This document shows, in pieces, positions 1 through 11,312 of a stretch of 64,000 nt of DNA. A program made the position numbers and the translations under genes. This DNA comes from Hirsutella rhossiliensis (Eukaryota; Ascomycota; Sordariomycetes; Hypocreales; Ophiocordycipitaceae), in assembly GCF_020360975.1 (NCBI RefSeq), contig NW_025408672.1:1364001-1428000 (forward strand). The letters run 5' to 3'. The notes beneath the pieces are model-generated. The model had not been told where the DNA came from, ran no database searches, and was given only the letters and a program-made list of their open reading frames with translations. The stretch's first letter is position 1; each line of letters starts with the position of its first letter.

Positions 1-379
1 GTTTGATTGCAAAGAACCCCTCTCATTGAGTCTTCTTTAGGGTCTGGGGCAGAGAAGCCCAACGGTGTACTCATAGGCGTGGGAAGTTTTGGGAGATTGA
101 AAAAAACCGAGTCAGATATTTATCATGTGATGGTGTGATTCGAGCGACTGTCAGTTTGTATGGTGTCTTTTGCGAATTAAACTTCTCGTGAAAGCTGACG
201 ACTGGCAACTTGGTTTTTGGTTCTATTTCATTTTCATGTTTCCACACTTGGCACACTGTAGTTTATTCAGGCAGTGTGATACACAGTGGCTTTATTCAGA
301 GCATAAATCGTACCCGTAGTCTTTGTTTCGCAACATTTGTTTCCCTTTTCATTCCCGTTCCCACACCACCCCAGCCCCG
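1..379. other. window edge to MsrA 3' flank, no gene seen
   Basis: AT-richer sequence containing only short open frames with no recognisable protein. It probably holds the 3' untranslated region of the minus-strand msrA gene on its right side. Nothing else is supported. Confidence 0.5.
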
Positions 380-1094
380 TCAGTCGCGCAAAGGCGGAAA
401 GTCGCGGAGGAAGTGACTAGGGCACTCGTAGCCGCCGGCGTTGCGGTCGAGGTAGAGCTGATGGTACTCCTCGGCGGACCACCAGCGGCCGGCAGGCAGC
501 ACCTCTGTGACGACGGCGCCCTTCCACCACTGTTCGTTTGCGCGGCGGGTGACGTCGCGGGCGACGCGCTCCTGCTCGGGGCCGTGGAAGTAGATTGCGG
601 AGCGGTACTGGGGCCCCGCGTCCGGGCCCTGGCGGTTAAGCGTCGTGGGGTCGTGGAAGCGGTAGAAGAACTCGAGGAGCTGGCGGTACGAGACCTTTTC
701 GGGGTCGAAGATGATTTGCGCGGCTTCGGCGTCTGCGGGAAGGGGGTTCGATCGGCGGGTTAGCCATGGAAGCGGATCGCAGCAGCAGAGAAGGAGGGAG
801 GAGGGAGAGGAGAAGAGACATACGCCCCGTCTTGCCGCCGCAGACAGCGCGGTACGAGGGATCGTCGACGTCGCCGCCGATGTAGCCGACGCGGGCGTCG
901 AGCAGGCCCTTGCCGGCAAAGTGGCGGCGGTAGAGGTGCTCGGTGCCCCAGAAGCAGCCGGCGGCGACGGTGCAGCGCTGGGCGCCCTCGGGGATGGGCA
1001 GCGCCGCGGCGGAGTCGGCGGGCGCCATGGAGAGGCGCAGCGGGTGCTGCTGCGTGAGGAAGCCCGTGAGGCGGGCGAGGAGCGGGGAGGGCAT
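380..1094 (-). CDS. msrA: peptide-methionine (S)-S-oxide reductase MsrA
   Basis: Reduces the S-epimer of methionine sulfoxide in free methionine and damaged proteins, using thioredoxin as electron donor. Two exons: 824-1094 and 380-732. The intron 733-823 has donor GTATGT and acceptor CAG, and joining restores the family motif GKTGHAEA across the junction. The product is 207 residues, normal for the family. The catalytic motif GCFWG lies near residue 44. Further conserved blocks are VGYIGGD, FDPEKVSY, FFYRFHDPT, QYRSAIY and the C-terminal GGYECPSH with its candidate resolving cysteine. The start was chosen as the first Met of the uninterrupted frame, about 40 residues before the active site; an internal Met (SMAPAD) about 20 residues on is an alternative. 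A thioredoxin gene lies about 9 kb away, which may be coincidence. Confidence 0.93.
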
Positions 1095-1667
1095 GGCGGG
1101 GGGCTGCGGGCGCGTGTCAATGTCTTTTGCTTTGGTTTGCGGCTGCGGCGTCGTGTCTGGTGACGGGTTCGGTTGAGTCGGCGGTGGCGTGAATTGCGCG
1201 ATGGGGGAAAAAAGTGTCGAAAATGGAGAGCTGCGGATGGTGGAGTGGTGGATGGAGCTGCGGGATCGCCGTTGACGACGAGGTCATGGATGACGACGGT
1301 TAAGTCAGCACCCTTGACCCTGAAGTACCGTTGCTAAAGGTAAAGGTAGCCCTAACGGGCTTAGTCTAATCGGGGACCACTGACGCAATCCCAGACAGCG
1401 CGCGAGAGGCTTCGTCTCGGCTGCTGCTACAACGACCCCGCGCCCGCCGCGACGCTGCGAGACTACGCTCAAGACGGACACTGCTCGCGCGCATCTCGAC
1501 GAGGACCACATACCGGGCCGGAAGCCCCGTGTCCATGTCGCCGAGGCTGCCGAACATGCCCATCCGCCGCTGCACGGGGGACGCCGTCCGCGAAGGGCAT
1601 ACAGGTCCTGGCCGGCCAGTCCAGCGTCGCTCGACACTTGGCCAAGCTCGAGATGCGGGACGTGAGC

Positions 1668-1699
<32 letters not shown>

Positions 1700-2783
1700 T
1701 GCGCATGTGTTTGCCCACTGCATCAAGGTCGAAGCCGCGTCGAAACCCTTCCAAGTGAGCCTGGACTGCCGTCGGAGAGAGAACGCCCTTGCACCGCTTG
1801 AGCTGCTGCGCTGCTAATGCTGCGCCTTCAGCAGCGCATCCCGTGATTATCGCCGAGGGAAGGCCGGGTGTGTCAAGGCCGCTTAGCTGCCGCCGGACGA
1901 GCGCCTCTTCGCCGACGTCACGACGGGGCAATCTGCGTCGCGACGACGACGACCCTCGGGAGCTGGATGGGAGACCTGACTGGCCGACGACTTTGCGGGG
2001 GACGAAGATGCTGCTCTCAGGACGCTTGGATTGGGAGTACTGCCTGCGGCGTCCAGTTGCATGGTTCCTCCTCTTCGTAGGCGTTGTCACGGTACGGATC
2101 CGAGGGCAGCCCCCTTCAGGCTCCGGCGACAAAGGCCTCCTCGGGATGGCGGGCACTGATGGCGGGCACTGTCACGGTTGCCATCGGCGTCGATGCTGTC
2201 GAGCCATTGATGCATGTCTGTCATGGCAATAGCGCGTGCTGCCAAATGCAACCGCCGGCGAAGCCCATCGTCCGTCCTTATGCGGGGAACCTGGGGGAGG
2301 TGGATTACGTTGCCAGGGCAACGAGTTGCTCGCATGCGGGATCCATAGTTACCGTTTCGCGCGTTTTAGCCATGGAAGTGCAGTATCCGTCAAGTCAAAC
2401 AAAGCCCTGGGCACACCGACAAAAAGCGCCATAACAACTCGCCTGCTCCGTATTTTGAAAGAATGGCACGTATTGTCAAAACATACATGTATGTGCCCAC
2501 CATGAAACCCCTCTTTTTTCCTTCATTGACGTCGTAACGCCGGATATCCAAAACATTCTGGTGCTCGACCTCTTCTGGCCACGCCGGTTCCAAGTGCCCA
2601 CTGCTAGAACAAAAAAAAGGGGACGGGGGACGATGAATATAGGGAATGTAAGGGAGTTGAAAAATAAGAAAGTGAAGCATTACCACGCCATCCTCGCTCC
2701 CTTTTCAGAGGCAGCACGCGGCCCCCCTTCTCACGCGGCCCCCCTTCTCCGTCGCCGTCGGACCCTGCGTCGAGCCCGGCCCG
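1095..2783. other. intergenic, 1.7 kb, with a GT microsatellite
   Basis: Open frames up to 283 codons occur on both strands, but they are Arg/Ser/Pro-rich GC-driven frames without recognisable motifs, and several are read across the dinucleotide repeat at 1669-1698. I see no splice-joined protein. It should contain the msrA promoter at its left end and the 3' flank of the sugar porter at its right end. Confidence 0.45.
1669..1698. repeat. (GT)15 dinucleotide microsatellite
   Basis: Fifteen uninterrupted GT units in non-coding DNA, a likely polymorphic simple repeat. It produces a spurious His-Thr run in one minus-strand frame. Confidence 0.97.
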
Positions 2784-4446
2784 TCATGACGCTCTCTCCC
2801 CGCGCCGAAAGGCCGACAGCGGGACGTCCCCGCTCGGCGGCGAAATTTTGGCGCGCCAGCCCTCGTACCAGGGCCCTTTGAACAGCTCGCCCATGCGCTC
2901 CAAGGGCACGCCCTTGGTCTCGGGCGCCCACAAGCCCAGGACAACGAGCCCGACGGCGCAGACGCAGGCCCAGAAGACGTAGGCGCCCCAGACGTTGAGG
3001 CGGCGGAAGAGGGTGGGCGTGACGCACACGACGGCGAACTGGTAGAGCCAGTGGATGGCCATGTTCGTCGCGTAGCACACGCTGCGCACGCGCGTCGGCA
3101 GGATCTCGGTGCCGTACAGGTACTGCACCGTGCAGAGGCCAATGGACCAGCCCACGGCGTAGACAAAGACCGAGGCCACGGCCGCGTCCGACGCCGCGCG
3201 GTTGCCCGAGTCGCGCCACAGCGCCATGTAGATGGCCATGTAGACGTGCGTGATGAACTGCAGCGCCAGCCCGGTCATGAAGCAGCGCCGCCGCCCGAAG
3301 TAGTCGATGAGCCCCCACGTGAAGATGACGGTGAAGATGAGCTTGGTGGCCCCGTACGAGCCCGCCGTCACCAGCGAGTTCCGCTTGCTCGTGACGCCCG
3401 CCAGCCGAAAGATCTCGGGTATGTAGTAGGTGATGCCGTTGCCGCCGCTCCACTGCGCCACCGTCTGCATCAGCACGCCCAGCAGGAAGCGGCGCCGGTA
3501 GCTCGCCTCCGTCGCCACCTCCTTGACAATGGTCCACGTCGACGCGTCGCCCAGCAGCTGGTCCTCGGCCGAGATCTGCCTTTGAATCTCTTGAAGCTCC
3601 CTTGTTACCTCGGGGTCATTCTCGTGCAAGCCTCGCAGGAGGGCCAGCGCCTCGGCCGCTTCACTTTTTTTGCCCTTGTACGCCAGCCAGCGGGGGGTGT
3701 CTTTGAGGCGGATGGAGGCGATGAGCATGAGGCCGACGGGGATCTGGGGGACGGCCAGCACCACGCGGTACTGCTCACGCGTCGAGGGCAACGTCATGAC
3801 AACGGCGTAGTTGACGAAGAAGCCTGTGCGAAGCGTCAGCACACCGGCCGGGATGAATCCTCTGTCTTCAAACCAGGGCCAAGGTATGCATACCAACCAT
3901 GAGAAACGACAGGAGAATAACCATGTAAACGGAAACAATCATGCCCCTCGAAGAAGTGCGCGCAATCTCGGCCAGATAGAGCGGCGCGACAACCGTCAGC
4001 CCACCGGCCCCAACACCGCCCCAGATGCGCGCAAACAGCAACAAGCCGAGGTTGCCCGAGGCAAAGGTGGCAGCGAAGAAGCCCGTCATCCACAGGACGG
4101 CAAAGGCCTGCCACGCGCGCAGGCGGCCGATGCGGTCGGTGATGAGGCACGCGACGACGGCCCCGGCGGCGGCGCCCAGGACGCCGAGCGAGGTGACGAC
4201 GGCGCGGCGCGAGGCCAGCTGGGCGGGCGACGAGGCGCTGGTCCAGCGCCCGCTGCGCGCCAGGTGGAAGTCGTTGAGGAACGAGTCGAGGCCCGAGGCG
4301 GCGGCGAAGCCTCCCTCGTCATAGCCTGCGACCAGTCAGTCAGTCGGTGGTTGAACGGGCTTTGGCATAGTGGACAAACCTTTGGGGATGGACCCGCCGG
4401 CAATGATGAAGACGTTCATGGCGTAGTACAGGTTGAACCTCGCCAT
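2784..4446 (-). CDS. MFS sugar porter (quinate/hexose transporter type)
   Basis: A plasma-membrane proton-coupled sugar or quinate permease of the major facilitator superfamily. Three exons: 4380-4446, 3894-4325 and 2784-3823. Introns (54 and 70 nt) have donors GTTTGT and GTATGC and CAG acceptors; both joins keep frame and give 512 residues. Sugar-porter signatures appear in order: DRIGRLRAW (loop 2-3 motif), LYLAEIA..SSRG after TM4, DTPRWL, the long central cytoplasmic loop, QWSGGNGITYY (TM7, substrate side), DYFGRRR (loop 8-9), YGTEILPTRVRS and PETKGVPLERM. About 12 hydrophobic segments are present. The substrate cannot be told from sequence. The N-terminal exon is short (MARFNLYY), so the first TM follows almost immediately, as in quinate-permease-like members. 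Confidence 0.92.
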
Positions 4447-6084
4447 GGTCGACTTTCTTCCGTTTGATGCCAATCACCAGGTCGACGAGGTTGGACGTGG
4501 GAAAAAGAGGGCCCGGCGAGCAGAGTCCTCGCCAGGACGGCCGTCTCTTTTTAACTGCGGGCGCGGCCGCGGGATGGGATGCGGGGACCAACAATGGGCC
4601 GTGAGCCGAGCGGAAGAGGGTCGTGATGGTCGTGAGAGCTCGCGTGTCGCTGTTTGTGTGGGGGGGGGATAAGAAAGGAAGAGTAGACCGCCAAACTCAA
4701 ATTCCGCCCTCCCGCTTTGCTGTTGATGTTGTTATACATATTTCTGGACGGCCAGGCAGCCAGCCGCCTTGCGCATACAGTTGTATTCAAGCTTATCGAT
4801 GCATGGCGCTGCATGGCACCGCTCAGCCGCCCCTTTTAAGCCCAGACAAGCTACTTCGTACATATTATTGCCCCGTTGTCCGTGGCTATGCCGTGAAGAA
4901 TGCCTCCTCCCGTGCTGACTTGCTGCTGCTCCCACACGCGCTGCTGCCCAGTGAGGGGAAACAGGCAGGCAGGAAAGGAAAGAAAAAGAAAGGAGCCGAG
5001 GAAAAGAGAGGGAAAAAAGAAAAGAGTCGAAGTAAAGAGAGGAAAAGAGAGGAGAAGAGAGGAAAAGAGGAAAGGGGGAAAAGAGGGGCATCTCAAATCC
5101 CACTGCTGCCTTGCGCCTTGCATCTCCGCCGTCTCGGCCGCGACAGTCTCGTCGGCGCCGGGCCACGGCCTTGAACCCACCTGTGTCCGGCATGTAGACC
5201 CGGATCCGAACCCAGCAAGCCGAAAAACACCACGTTTGACTCGCGTGGCAAGCCTGCCCTGCATGCGTCGGGCCGCCTGTGGGCGAGACAGGTCCGCCCT
5301 CGCTTCGCCTTGCCGTCCCTCCACATTCCCACGGAACTTGGCCGACATGGACCTTGTTCCGTGCCCTCGGGTCCGCCCTCGTCCAATCCTTGCCTTTGCC
5401 GGAGCCGCTGCCAGGGCCGGGAGCCGCCTCGGCCAAGTTCCGATCCCTTGACAGCTCCTTGCCTACCAACTTCACATTGACCCGCCCGAATGCCAGCGGG
5501 GACCAAGCCTGGTCTATAATGCTACCGGTATCGACTCATGGATGGCACCGCATGCATGCAGCTCCCCCTGCAGCCTCCCTGATCGGCAGTCCAAGCGGGT
5601 CCCAGCCCTATCCAAACCACATGCATTTCTCCTCGCTTCTACGCTGCCTTCCACTAAGCAAACCATGCCATTCTTCCTCCAAGCCACCGACGGGCTGGTA
5701 CATCCTGTCAGCTCCACCCGCCATCTCCGACTGGCGCTCCGCCATGGTGCTCTCCAACATGCTGCTCGACTGCCGGCGTCTGCTGCCATTGCTTGGCGGG
5801 CGCATGCTCTCAAGCGTGGATAAATGTCAAGAGATACCGAAATGCTCGCCACGCCCAACGTCGTCCTGGGAGGCGAATCAAGCCTTGCGTGGCGCTTCAA
5901 GCCTGCCTTGCCAACCCGTCCTCTCATTGCGCACTCCCTGGGGCTCCGTGTTGAATGAGACGCATGAGTAAAGAGCACTTCTGATAGGTTTCAGCAATTT
6001 CGTCTGGAATATATCCTCTCGATCACCGTACAGTATAATCAAGAAATGTTGTTGGCGCCTCATCGACGCGCACCACAAAGTCAT
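4447..6084. other. intergenic, 1.6 kb, with a polypurine tract
   Basis: No credible coding sequence. The long overlapping frames here arise from a purine-rich/pyrimidine-rich strand asymmetry around 4971-5088. It should contain the sugar-porter promoter (left) and the 3' region of the Zn2Cys6 regulator (right). Confidence 0.45.
4971..5088. repeat. polypurine (A/G) tract
   Basis: About 118 nt almost entirely A and G on the plus strand, built from variants of GAAAAGAGAG. It is interrupted only near 4996, 5026 and 5033; from 5034 to 5088 it is pure purine. Such mirror-like homopurine tracts can form intramolecular triplexes and often mark fungal promoter or UTR pyrimidine tracts read on the other strand. 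It lies about 530 bp upstream of the sugar porter start. Confidence 0.9.
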
Positions 6085-6720
6085 TCAGCCCAGCGACGAT
6101 TGATTCTCAGATCCTTGAATCGCCCCGACTCTCACGCTCAAAGGCTCCAGGGTCGACATGGCCTCGAACACGTCGGGATGCATCGTCATGGATTCTGGGC
6201 CCAGAATGTGGTTCATGGCAGGCTGAAACAGCGGGTGCGAGGGAAGGGGCATCTGCCGGGACACATCGACTGGGTTCTGGTACATGGGCACGGAAGCTGG
6301 GACTTGAGATCGTGTAGAAGCAGGCACGGGATGCGATTGGCGTGGTGATGGGATGTCGAGGCCCATGCCATTCAAAGCGTTTGTGATGAGGTTGAGAGCG
6401 CTGTTGATGACTGAGCAAGTGGCATACATGTTAGCAGTCGACCACGAGCGCCGCCTGGCAAGGGGCTGTGCATACCTGGACTGATGTTCTTGACCTGCGA
6501 CAGGCATTGGCAACAATATTCGAGTTTCCGCATTGCCTGCTGTTCGCCAGGGCTCGCCTGCACCTGGAGCAGAAAGACGGACGCGGCCGTGTAGACGCTG
6601 TAGGCAAGAGACAAGACGCAGTAGTTCATGGTGAAGGTCCTGCAAAAGAGGTCGAAAATGGTGATGATGGCCGTCGCCGACGACACGCACTCGAGCAGAT
6701 GACTCTTGGCGGGCCAGGCG

Positions 6721-6753
<33 letters not shown>

Positions 6754-8642
6754 TCGTCGTTGCGCTTGCCCCGACCCGTGAGCATGGGCCGGTACAGGAG
6801 AATCTTGAACGTGTGGTAGAGACAGCTGCAGCTGGGGTGTCAGCGATGCACTGCGAGGGATGGGGACAGGCTTTGCAACCGACTTTAACGTCACAATGTG
6901 CGACGGCGGTGCCAGCGTTGGGAGGGCCGTCAGGTCGATGCGGAGGTGCGGCGGTAGCTGGTTCCACCATTCCTGGAGGGCCGGCTCTTGCGACCTGAGG
7001 CACTCCTGCACCTCGGCATCAGTGTTTTGCGACAACGGGTCGTACATGTGAATGAGTATCTCGTTGAAGATGACCGACAGGCGACACATGCTCATGAAAC
7101 ACGAGGCCGAGTGTGCAGTTGTCGGCGGGTATTTCCACGTCACCCCGACCTGTTGTGCGCCGAACGGGACCCATATATCGTCCTCGGCCGAATCATCGAC
7201 TAGCCAAGACGTCAGCCAAGACGGCGGCGCACAAAAGGAGACAAGGGCCCTTACACATTATCTGCGGGGGCGAGATTCTTGATTGCTGCAGCGACGGAGA
7301 GCGGCCTAAGTAGAGGCTGATGAGCTTGTCCCAAAAGTAGCAGCTCCAGAAGATGCGGTGGCGGATTTCGAGCTCTTCATCGGTCAGGGGAACAGAGCCC
7401 GGGAAGCGGCGGGCATCGACGCAGATGCCGAGGTGATCGATCAGTCGGAAAGCCAGCCCGCTGTACGTCCAGGCCTGGGTTGAGTTGCCAAGGCTACATT
7501 CCTGGGCGCTGAGGAGGAGGAGCGTCTGCACCGTCGGGATGGTGCAGACGCCCCGGCTAAGCTCTTCAAAGACATTGGTTCGTGCGTACTCGGCGAAGAC
7601 GGCTCCGCCGCCGTACAAGTCATCGAGATGCTTCTTGATCAATGGGTCGCTCTGGCCCCATCGGATCGAATGCGAAATGACGGCGTTGAGGAGCGTGTGC
7701 GAATAATACGGCCCAAGGGACAGTATATCACCTGTGGCCCAAGCTCGTCAGCGCGACCAGTCATCCACCCCTCGTCTCGCTTAACATGCCGCGGGGGGGA
7801 CAGGGTGCGCACGTGTAAAAGCTGGGCGGTAGATAAAGTTGAACATGGGCTGGATCCAGCACCAGTGGACGTTGAGCAGATATTGAAAGGGTTCCTAGCC
7901 CGCAGGCGCCGTCAGTCGCAGTGAATGGTCCTCATGCGCGGCGGAGGGACTAACGGGGGTGTGGGACAAGGTCTCCAAGGCACGCTGCTGCCAGGCGTTG
8001 CTGACCAGACGCTCTCGTCGCTGGACGTCGGTGTCGTTGGGAGCCAGCTGGTCGACGATGGCAGCAGGACCACGGTCGCTCGCGAGGTTGAAGAAGCTGG
8101 TGGTGCCATGGTAGGTGATGCCGCCCTTGTCGTCGATCTTGAGGCCGCGGAAGCTCCTCGCTATGGACTGCTGGTCAGAGGGGCGCTTCCAAGGCCCATC
8201 GTGGGCGTCGGAAACGGGAGGGCTGGGCTGCGACGACGAAGAGGCGAAGCCGGGAGACTGGGCCACGCTGGCGAGCTGGTCCTCGAGCTCCTTGATTCGC
8301 TCCTCGAGGCGCTGCGTGTACGACAATGTCGGGTTTCTGCAGGCGTGATGGGGGGCCTCAGTAAGGACCAAGTGCAAGGAGGGATGTGTGGCGGCTCACA
8401 GCTTGTAGATGCACTGGTCGTTGCGGGCGGCGCAGCGCTGGCAGACGGGTTGCTCCCCACCGCACTTGACCTGGGGTGGGCGATTGGTGAGCGGGCCGAA
8501 GCATCCTGCACTCCAACGGCCACCGGTTTTCGCAACTTACTTTGCGCCGCCGGCACGGGTCGCAGCTAAAGGCCGACTTCTTCTTGGTCTTGACCGACGA
8601 CATGCTGCGCGACGAAGGCGAGGTGGCATCAGGGCTCGCCAT
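6085..8642 (-). CDS. Zn2Cys6 transcription factor with fungal_trans domain, NirA-like family
   Basis: A nuclear DNA-binding regulator. Eight exons: 8541-8642, 8400-8470, 7955-8336, 7813-7894, 7255-7731, 6890-7199, 6476-6831 and 6085-6410. All joins keep frame and give about 701 residues. Joining exons 1 and 2 completes the binuclear cluster C-x2-C-x6-C-x6-C-x2-C-x6-C (CDPCRRRK then KCGGEQPVCQRC), followed by a coiled-coil linker (QRLEERIKELEDQL). The middle homology region includes RLIDHLGICVD, HRIFWSCYFWDKLISLYLGR and, across an intron, FDDSAEDDIWVPFG, a motif I associate with the NirA-type family. The exon 6/7 junction is the weakest (donor GTTAAA; two AG choices six nt apart). An aspartate run of about 12 residues follows LLYRPML. 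Target genes are unknown; the NirA name indicates family, not proven nitrate control. Confidence 0.88.
6722..6760. repeat. (CGT)n trinucleotide repeat encoding poly-Asp
   Basis: A trinucleotide run inside exon 7 of the Zn2Cys6 regulator. On the coding (minus) strand it reads GAC repeats, giving about 12 consecutive aspartates between a GKRN basic stretch and GAWPAKS. It keeps frame, so length changes would alter only the acidic run. Confidence 0.95.
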
Positions 8643-9793
8643 GGTCCGGGCACGCTCAGGAAAAGGCTCCCATGTTATTGGAAAAAGAGGCCCGTTTGCT
8701 CCATCAAGGCTAGGAGAAGGCAAAGGTGTGGGGGTTGGAGCACCGGGTGGCACTAGGGAAGGCGGAGCCTGCCTAGCGCATGAGGGGGAAGGGAGGGGGG
8801 GAGGGGTCCAGCCGTTGATAGCTGGGGACTTGGGCCAGGTCCTGTGGCGCCAGAGACGCAAGGTACTCGTCTATCTCGGCGCTGCTGACGCCGTTGTACC
8901 TTTCTCGCCTAGTCCCCGCTGAGTCACCGATCATGGTCCCCTTCCCCGAACCGCGCAAACTCGGCACGAGTCATGAGACGCGTCCGATGGATCAATCCCC
9001 ACAGAAACCGTCTGGCATTCGAGAAGGGCACCGACATGGTACTTGCAGTATGAAAACATGGCATGTACCGTATAGTATAAAGACATAACTAAGCCCAACG
9101 GTCCACGGACAAAGGAGCCGTCGCCTTGCCCCGAGACACCGTCTCGTCCCCATACTCGAGTCGTGTCTCATGGAGCCTATTCGCCAGCGGTCCAAATGAT
9201 CGGAATCTCGTATTGGAAATCGTTGGATCTTGACTGGCTCTGGCTGCGCTGAAAACGTCACCTGCCAGTCATTCGTCGGCGCAGCTCGTATGCAATCAGT
9301 CGGCCACGGTGCATCTTCTTGGGTACACAAACAGTGCGGAACGAGGTCGTTGCGGCCTTGGCTCGCCTCGGCTATCGATCGGCTATCGCATCCCCCGGGG
9401 CTGAGGGCAAAAGAAAAACCGGCCGTCTTCAACTGTCTGCCTGGACTCGGCGCGGCTGAGAACCTTGCTTTTCTTGACTGCTGCGGTCCGTACCTAGCGT
9501 TGATCAGCAAGCCTGAGTGCATGGATAGATGATGGATGGCTGGAGAAGGTGGCCCAGACTCGCACCAATTCACCCCATATCCGTAATCACGTGGCGGATT
9601 ATTAATGTCCATGACCGCCCAGTTGACTTGCGCTCAATATTCCATCCGTCACACGTCCAGCCTGCCTCTCGATAGATAGCTTGTCAGGTGGCTCAAAGGC
9701 AGGACTCATCATCTCGGGCTGAATCTTCTGAAGAGCTTCAATCTCTACCACCGCAAGATATCCGAGTCCCTCACAGGCAGCAGCCAAAAGAAC
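8643..9793. other. divergent promoter region between Zn2Cys6 regulator and thioredoxin
   Basis: A 1.15 kb spacer between two divergently transcribed genes. The regulator's open frame continues upstream of the chosen Met to 8861, but that extension is Pro/Ser-rich and lies outside the conserved protein. No other coding sequence is supported. Fungal core elements are not distinct enough to call. Confidence 0.45.
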
Positions 9794-10183
9794 ATGGCTC
9801 CAGACACAATCCACCACATCAACTCTGCCGACGAGCTCACGGCGCTGCTCCAAAACACGACGTACGTCGCCGTCGACTTTTACGCAGACTGGTGCCCTCC
9901 CTGCAAGGCCATCGCACCCGTCTTTGAATCTCTGGCCGCCAAGCACGCCAAGCCGCAATTCCTCGCGTTCGCAAAGGTTAACGTCGACCACGTCGCCAGT
10001 GTCGCGCAAACCTACCACATCACCGCCATGCCCACATTTCTCTTCTTGAAGGACGGCAAGCAGGTGGCTGTCAACGGAGACGCCGTCATCCAGGGTGCCG
10101 ACCCCCGCAAGCTGGGCGCTGCCGTGGAGAAGCTCGGAGACCTCGCCGAGAAGCGTGCCGAGGAGACCAAGTCTGCGGACTAG
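9794..10183 (+). CDS. thioredoxin with CPPC active site
   Basis: A single-exon, 129-residue thioredoxin-fold oxidoreductase, probably cytosolic as no targeting peptide is seen. The order of features is: MAPDTIHHINSADEL, the beta strand YVAVDFYADW, the active site WCPPCK near residue 37, KVNVDHVASVAQTYHITAMPTFLFLKDGK with the cis-proline (AMPTF), then a C-terminal helix and an acidic/basic tail. Length and spacing fit classical thioredoxins, with about 20 extra C-terminal residues. The active site has Pro where canonical thioredoxin has Gly (CGPC), which should change redox potential. The start is the first Met in frame with this fold and sits directly before the first beta strand. Confidence 0.93.
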   Translation: MAPDTIHHINSADELTALLQNTTYVAVDFYADWCPPCKAIAPVFESLAAKHAKPQFLAFAKVNVDHVASVAQTYHITAMPTFLFLKDGKQVAVNGDAVIQGADPRKLGAAVEKLGDLAEKRAEETKSAD

Positions 10184-10384
10184 ACGCAGTGCCACCGGGA
10201 ACGAGGAAGGTCTGCGCGGCTGGTCTGAAGAAGCCGCTCTTCTTGAGGGTCGAGTATTTACAGGTGCTATGTCTGCAGCAAAGCATGGGATGAGGTCGAG
10301 AGCGATGGAACAGGTGGCTTGGCTGGCACTGATGAGGACATGTGCTGTTGGCTTGGGCTGCAGGCATTTATCAAACAAATCAGA

Positions 10385-10967
10385 CTAGCCGATGATGTCT
10401 GCTTCACTCAACTCGGGCTGACCCTTGCGAATCGATTCCAGGAGCTCGTCTCCCGATTTGAACTCCTCTGCTGGCTGACTCTGCTGCTCAAGCGTCTGGC
10501 AACCATCAGTCTTTTCAAAGTAGTGAAGGTGGGCAATGACGTTGAAACCCGAGTGCCAAAGCTGCACGCCGGGATCGGAACCCATGTACACACGGAAATT
10601 CTCGTCTCACTAGGGTCATCATCGGAAGCGAGCGCGTCGATCCGGTATTCCGGGTGCGCATTTTCATAGCCAGAGCTCCAGAGCGGCACCAGCGGCACAA
10701 TATGTCCGCACCGTGCGTTATACGATACGTGGTGCCGTTGGGTTGCAACGAGGCAAAGTTGGCGAAGCCTTCGTTGACGCGCGGTGCGCCGCAGGTGTAG
10801 GCATCTAGAGGTATCCCGCCACACCGAAGATGGGCAGAAGCGTGTGTAGCTATTGCGCCGCCGAGCGAGTGGCCGGTTACGACTTGCTTGGTTTTGTACG
10901 TAGCGCTCACGCTGAATCCCCTAAAGTATGCCCTTGTTTTTCGACTATATGGGGGCAGCGATAGCAC
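10385..10967 (-). pseudogene. class-3 (Rhizomucor-type) lipase relic
   Basis: Three minus-strand frames must be read in turn to follow one lipase. Frame 1 (10967 to about 10703) carries the nucleophile elbow GHSLGGAIATHASAHL, then DAYTCGAPRVNEGFANF and RITHGAD. Frame 2 (about 10702 to 10610) continues VPLVPLW, GYENAHPEYRI and ASDDDP. Frame 3 (about 10607 to 10385) continues ENFRVYMGSD, QLWHSGFNVIAHLHYFEKT, which should include the catalytic His region. Neither shift has splice signals: the first lies at GACATATTGTG near 10700, the second at GTGAGACGAG near 10610. The N-terminal half of a normal 280-300 residue lipase, including its secretion signal, is not found upstream. I read this as a truncated, frameshifted pseudogene of a secreted triacylglycerol lipase or feruloyl esterase-like enzyme. 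Confidence 0.85.
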
Positions 10968-11312
10968 TATAATCTCTTCCTCGTCGTATCAGGAGTGGCC
11001 GTTCGAGTCATGGCATATTCGAGAACATAAGAGAGTTACATTAGTACTGCGTGGATCGCACATTTAACTCGAACACAAACTAAAATGGCAGATTCATAGC
11101 CCAGACATCGCAATCCTTCTACAAGAGACTATTTGTTGAACCGGTCAGCAATCCTCTTCACCCCCTTAGTTGACGCGGGGGCCACTTCTCGTGGTCTCTC
11201 TGGTGCCGATGCGTACGCCTGGCGCATCTCTCTCCGGCCCACTGTCCTAGGAACAGCACTCCCCGTTCTCGAGGCTGTCAAATCAATCAAATCAATCTGG
11301 GGGGTGGCCCCT
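10968..11312. other. spacer between lipase relic and kinase gene
   Basis: No coding sequence recognised. The right part is the 3' flank of the minus-strand kinase. The left part may contain further unrecognisable lipase remains: a short frame near 10970-11000 reads EEEIIVLSL, reminiscent of the lipase core strand but too weak to call. Confidence 0.4.

Noticed and set aside
1305..2156. 283-codon minus-strand open frame
   Set aside because: Arg/Ser-rich, includes the translated GT microsatellite, overlaps equally long frames on the other strand and shows no family motif.
4732..5475. 247-codon minus-strand and 183-codon plus-strand frames
   Set aside because: Both are by-products of the purine-rich tract (Lys/Arg/Glu on one strand, Phe/Ser/Leu on the other).
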